Below the pieces are notes generated by a model that saw only the letters and a program-made list of their open reading frames with translations, was not told the DNA's origin and made no database searches. Both the position numbers and the translations under genes were made by a program. Shown here in pieces: positions 58,741 through 64,000 of a stretch of DNA of 64,000 nucleotides. Source of the DNA: Eunapius fragilis (taxonomy: Eukaryota; Porifera; Demospongiae; Spongillida; Spongillidae); the NCBI GenBank assembly GCA_963681505.1, contig OY811974.1, positions 4,699,271 through 4,763,270 on the forward strand, in the 5' to 3' direction. Positions within the stretch are counted from its first letter, which is position 1. The number at the start of each line of letters is the position of its first letter.

Positions 58741-60954
58741 GCTGGTGCTACATACACACCCACTGTGAAACCCCCAGCACACAACCATAGCTACATACAC
58801 ATCCGCATTGAAACCCCCAATAGTTACGTACACACCCACCTCGTACCTCTCAACATACACCCATAGCGATGTACACATCCATCTTGACACCCCCAGCGTA
58901 CACTCATGGCTATGTGCACATCCACCAAAACACCCCCAGTGCACACCCATAAGTATGTACACATCCCGCTCGACACCCCCACCGCACACCCATAGGTATG
59001 TACACATCCCCCTCAACACCCCAGCACACACACATAGGTATGCACACATCCCCCTCAACACCCCCAATTCTCACCCGTAGGTTGCACACATCCCCCTCAA
59101 CACCCCCAATTCTCACCCGTAGGTTGCACACATCCCCCTCAACACCCCCAGACCACACCCATAGGTACTCACACATCCCCCTCAACACCCCAGCACACAC
59201 ACATAGGTATGTACACATCCCCCTCACCACCCCCAGCGCACACACATAGGTATGCACACATCCCCCTCACCACCCCCAGCGCACACACATAGGTATGCAC
59301 ACATCCCCCTCAACACCTCTAGCGCACACACATAGATATGCACACATCCCCCTCAACACCCCCAGCGCACACCTGTAGGTATTCACACATCCCCCTCAAC
59401 ACCCCAGCGCACACACATAGGTATGCACACATCCCCCTCAACACCCCCAGCGCACACACATAGGTATGCACACATCCCCCTCAACACCCCCAGCGCACAC
59501 CTGTAGGTATTCACACATCCCCCTCAACACCCCCAGCGCACACACATAGGTATGCACACATCCCCCTCAACACCCCCAGCGCACACACATAGGTATGCAC
59601 ACATCCCCCTCAACACCCCCAGCGCACACCTGTAGGTATGCACACATCCCCCTCAACACCCCCAGCGCACACCTGTAGGTATTCACACATCCCCCTCAAC
59701 ACCCCCAGCGCACACACATAGGTATGTACACATCCCCCTCACCACCCCCAGCGCACACACATAGGTATGCACACATCCCCCTCAACACCCCCAGCGCACA
59801 CCTGTAGGTATTCACACATCCCCCTCAACACCCCCAGCGCACACACATAGGTATGCACACATCCCCCTCAACACCCCCAGCGCACACACATAGGTATGCA
59901 CACATCCCCTTCAACACCCCCAGCGCACACCTGTAGGTATGCACACATCCCCCTCAACACCCCCAGCGCACACCTGTAGGTATTCACACATCCCCCTCAA
60001 CACCCCCAGCGCACACACATAGGTATGTACACATCCCCCTCACCACCCCCAGCGCACACACATAGGTATGCACACATCCCCCTCAACACCCCCAGCGCAC
60101 ACACATAGGTATGCACACATCCCCCTCAACACCCCCAGCGCACACCTGTAGGTATGCACACATCCCCCTCAACACCCCCAGCGCACACACATAGGTATGC
60201 ACACATCCCCCTCAACACCCCCAGCGCACACCTGTAGGTATGCACACATCCCCCTCAACACCCCCAGCGCACACCTGTAGGTATTCACACATCCCCCTCA
60301 ACACCCCCAGCGCACACACATAGGTATGTACACATCCCCCTCACCACCCCCAGCGCACACACATAGGTATGCACACATCCCCCTCAACACCCCCAGCGCA
60401 CACCTGTAGGTATTCACACATCCCCCTCAACACCCCCAGCGCACACACATAGGTATGTACACATCCCCCTCACCACCCCCAGAGCACACACATAGGTATG
60501 CACACATCCCCCTCAACACCCCCAGCGCACACACATAGGTATGCACGCATCCCCCTCAACACCCCCAGCGCACACACATAGGTATGCACACATCCCCCTC
60601 ACCACCCCCAGTGCACACACATAGGTATGCACACATCCCCCTCAACACCCCCAGCGCACACACATAGGTATGCACACATCCCCCTCAACACCCCCAGCGC
60701 ACACACATAGGTATGTACACATCCCCCTCACCACCCCCAGCGCACACACATAGGTATGCACACATCCCCCTCAACACCCCCAGCGCACACACATAGGTAT
60801 GCACACATCCCCCTCAACACCCCCAGCACACACACATAGGTATGCACACATCCCCCTCACCACCCCCAGTGCACACACATAGGTATGCACACATCCCCCT
60901 CAACACCCTAGTGCACACCATAGTTATGCACACATACATGTACATCTCAACACC
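58741..60954. repeat. 43-bp satellite, about 51 copies
   Basis: The unit contains CATCCCCCTCAACACCCCCA and GCGCACACACATAGGTATGC. Variants (CACCTGTAGGTATTC, TATGTACAC, CACCACC) recur in a higher-order order, so blocks of several units were copied together. Outer units at 58741-59000 are most diverged. A period of 43 rotates the frame, so the array is not coding. Confidence 0.97.
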
Positions 60955-61765
60955 CCTATCCATAGCAGTGTACTCGACACTCGTACATACAGAAATACCC
61001 TTCAACGGGTATGAAATGGTGTTCTGGTGTACTTACCACCCCAAAGTACTTGCTTACAAACTACTTGCTTACCACTTATAATTTGAATTACAAGTCCCCG
61101 CCTGCCAGTCACAGCGTGCGTCTCATTAGCTTCATCGATTCGCTTGACATCTTCCATACGTCGCACCCCTATTGGCATCGAAGCACATATACGCAAGACA
61201 AAGTCAAACCGCAGAGTACAGAGCAAGCTGTTGTGGCGGTAGCATCTTCAACGGCACTAAATAGAATCAATGCTCGGATGTTTTGACAACGCACCCTTCC
61301 CCGATATAGTCGAGAGAAAAAAAAAGGTTCTCGCATGCTTAGTATGCCTCTGATATACCACTTACTTTTCATTAGTGTGAGAACTGTTTCACCATGCTCG
61401 CGTCACAACGTCTTTGTAAACCTGTCCGTCTCTGTCGAACATTGTGATATCTGTTCTTGCTATGTTTCCAACAACGGATCTCCAATCGGAATGCACTAGC
61501 GAATAGCTGATCTACCCATCAGACCGATTTCAAAAAGTTGCCAATATCAAAGTCGCTTCGTTCTAAACTTATCACGCGCCAGTCATACGATATCTAAATA
61601 AGCATTATCTACAAAATTTAATTCCGCGGTTAGAGGTTACGTAACGCAATAATTCCGCGTATAATCGGTTAATGTGTACACTTCCCACACAAAGCACACC
61701 TCTCACACACAGCACCCCTCCCACACACAGCACCCTTCACACATGATGACACTGGATGCATTTCA

Positions 61766-61835
61766 TGTGTGTGTGTGTCTATGCGTGTGTGTGTGTGTGT
61801 GTGTGTGTGTGCATGTGTGTGTATGTGTGCCCATG
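61766..61835. repeat. (GT)n microsatellite
   Basis: An interrupted TG/GT run. A similar one lies at 62481-62545. Confidence 0.95.
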
Positions 61836-62982
61836 CCATCTATTGATGTTGTATTATTGGCATTTCATTTACCCTCTCCTCACTTAATAGATCATTATCC
61901 AATATGCCCTTTTCAATGGGCACCCACACATACATGTGCAGGGTTGAGAGTTTATGGCCCTGAGGTTGTGTTTAATGACTGATAAGGTTAACTGACATTC
62001 CCTATCAGTCTTCAGCCAGCCATTTTGAGGCAAACTTGGTAACCAGTATATCAGTTCAGATTTAGGCGGGTGTGATGATACCCACTCTCTCTCTCCACCC
62101 TTTCTTCCCACACATGTGTATGTGGTGTGTGTGACACGTGTGACACTGGATGTCTGTGTATGCCCTTTCATCTACTGCTCTATTCCTTACTTCCCCTCAA
62201 TAGGCTCCAATGTGACCTTCTTGTGGATGCTTCAGCTATGATGTGCTCATTGACATTACAAGCTATATATAAACATTTGTGAAAATCAGTCGTTTGGTTC
62301 TTATTGCCTATTTGTGAGATATTATTTTTTATGTATCACAGTTATATTAAACAAGGTTGTATAATGATTTAGAATCATTTAATAAAAAGGCTCTCAATGA
62401 AGTTTCATTATGACAGAGGCACCTGTGCCACTGGTGAAACATAAGTTCTTGTAGTCTGGCTACCAGCCATATGCTGGGTTGCCTGTGTGTGTGTGTGTGT
62501 GTGTGTGTTTGTGTGTGTGTGTGCATGCGTATGTGTGTGTGCATGTGCGTACATAGTAAGCCCCTATACGTATACCCACTGGCCATCTAAGTATGTTTGT
62601 CTGAACGTACATAGGTGTAAATACATGTGACCTTGTTTGAGACTCCTATATATACCACCACACAAGCCAAGCATATACCCACTTGGCAACTACATGTATA
62701 TTCATACACCAGGAAAACACGTACAGTTTGGCATGGTGTATTGTAACAGTCAATGGTACTAAATAATAGTCATTTAGGGATGTAACTCATGTTGCTAGGT
62801 TGTTGTAGCACTAGAAAACAATCATTTCATATGCAAGTAGAGTTTTTTAATTCAAAACTGCAGCAAAATTAATTAGCTACATTTCAAGTATATTCAATCA
62901 GCACAGTTCAATAGAGCAAAACCACTAATACGAGTCATCTGTAAAATTAACTAGAATATTGCAGCAGCATATCATGTTTCTA
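61836..62982. other. No gene; intergenic with a second (GT)n run
   Basis: No splice-supported frame. It lies downstream of the stop of the minus-strand gene at 62983. Confidence 0.4.
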
Positions 62983-63972
62983 TTATGCTATCACGTCTCC
63001 ATTATGTCCATTATTCCCCCCTGTGCCATCAGGAGCCATGGGACGTGAGGGTGACTGTTCAGGAAGTTCTGAGCTTGAACCTCCATGAAGTTTACTTTGA
63101 GCTTCCTGTTGAAGAGGAAGTGTACATTTGAGATATACAGAGACCCCTGTGTTGTTCCACTAAAGAAATTACATGTATGAAAGCTAAGCATGAAAGTGAA
63201 ATCGAATCAGCTACAGTTGCCGTATAGATATTGCTGTTGTCTATAAAAGAGACATACGATTAACACATATGATTTTTAATAATCAATGACACAGTTAAGG
63301 TTAAGCTGATATTAAAGCTCTAATTCTTTCGTCCCTAGCATATCTTTTGGAATTCGATTGCTGGAAAAATTATACAGCATATGCAGTATTTCGAACAAGT
63401 ACATAACATCAATGACCTTTGCACCTACAAAAGTTGTAGCAACAAAAGTTCTTTGGTACAAACTGAAAACCTGGTGCATCATGGCTGGAATGAAACAATT
63501 GTTTCACAATGCATGCTAAATCCTTTTTTTTTTGTTATGAATTATATTGCTAAATCTATCATGAACCTACATGTATATAATTGAAAATATGGGTCACTGT
63601 AACTCCATGATGGATAGACTAATATCCAGTGTGTAAAAAAGATGTTTTGCGGAGGCACATATGACATAAAATAAATAAAAATATATCGCTTATAGCATGA
63701 GAAATTAAAACATGTACATTCATGTGTATTAATATAACTAACCTTATTCTGATATGGCAGTGAGCCATTTTGGTTACTCTGATCATTGTTTCTTTGAAGG
63801 TGCAGCACAGGAACAAAATATGGATCTTCATCCAATCTTGATATGATGGGAACATTTTGAATGGAATAAATGATATGCAGTGTAACAGCAATGACTTACC
63901 TCATGACATCAGATGATCGAACATATATGTTATTTGCAGTTGGAGTATCATGAGATGTAATCATATCAGAAG
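62983..63972 (-). CDS. Last three exons of a host gene running off the right edge
   Basis: Exons 63972-63900, 63836-63743 and 63105-62983 (TAA at 62983-62985) join with canonical GT-AG sites and matching phases (2, then 0). The tail is polar: NNIYVRSSDVMR, LDEDPYFVPVLHLQRNNDQ, and EAQSKLHGGSSSELPEQSP ending in Gly/Asn. The tyrosines in acidic or polar surroundings would suit a cytoplasmic signalling tail, but no domain is recognisable. The rest of the gene lies beyond 64000. Confidence 0.55.
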
Positions 63973-64000
63973 CTGTATGATGATAAGTACACATGTGATG

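Larger units (their letters stand above)
57972..61672 (+). mobile_element. piggyBac-like element flanked by TTAA
   Basis: TTAA at 57972-57975 and 61669-61672. Inside are short inverted ends, CCGATTAATTGCGGAA at the left and CCGATTATACGCGGAA at the right. TTAA targets and CC-starting TIRs are typical of piggyBac. Only a short N-terminal-like frame remains, and most of the interior is a satellite. Non-autonomous; superfamily is inferred. Confidence 0.65.

Noticed and set aside
58648..59257. Cys/Val/Gly-rich minus frames and Thr/Pro-rich plus frames
   Set aside because: Produced by the 43-bp satellite; the frame rotates with each unit.
58741..60954. CRISPR-like regular array
   Set aside because: Units are contiguous with no unique spacers, in a eukaryotic intron-rich context. 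It is a satellite.

Overview
The window reads as repeat-dense nuclear DNA from an invertebrate animal. Demosponge-like is my best guess from the style: introns of 50-80 bp, many short palindromes of the TACATGTA type, and abundant DNA transposons. The species is inference. I see no rRNA, tRNA, operon or CRISPR array.

Region 1 (about 1.9-33.7 kb) is a minus-strand landscape of short phase-0 exons. Four coiled-coil exon types (here named Y, D, S and Q) recur many times. With them lie an Ig-like exon, a start exon at 33.69 kb and a charged RD/RDK-rich exon at 1.9-2.5 kb. They probably belong to one or a few coiled-coil genes enlarged by segmental duplication and then riddled by insertions. One duplicated block was hit by an apparently intact 4.5-kb Ginger-type transposon (9852-14352). 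It has 4-bp TACA target duplications, and its 10-exon gene joins a DDE integrase, a CXC cysteine domain, a Ulp1 protease and a PHD finger. A decayed single-ORF non-LTR retrotransposon (about 20.0-22.9 kb, minus) and several fold-back and GC-rich TIR elements also lie here.

Region 2 (34.7-49.4 kb) is almost all transposon. A large TIR element with 6-bp TACCAG duplications (34745-41537) contains two head-to-head TIR elements (about 36.4-38.8 and 38.8-41.0 kb). These two encode related, decayed proteins of a family I do not recognise. Next come another 5-bp-TSD element (41680-43641), a Tigger-like MITE and a complete ISL2EU-type transposon (44766-49365). The last has convergent genes for a SWIM/YqaJ/PHD protein and an IS5-like DDE transposase.

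Region 3 (49.4-64 kb) holds a 163-bp tandem repeat, a minus-strand Ulp1-like gene with two possible 3' ends (51394-53535), a G-rich MITE, possible plus-strand exons (55.1-56.5 kb), and a piggyBac-like TTAA element (57972-61672) that carries a 2.2-kb satellite of 43-bp units. The last three exons of a further minus-strand gene run off the right edge.

The common theme is independent assembly of chromatin and SUMO-type domains (PHD twice, Ulp1 twice) around transposases in one locus.
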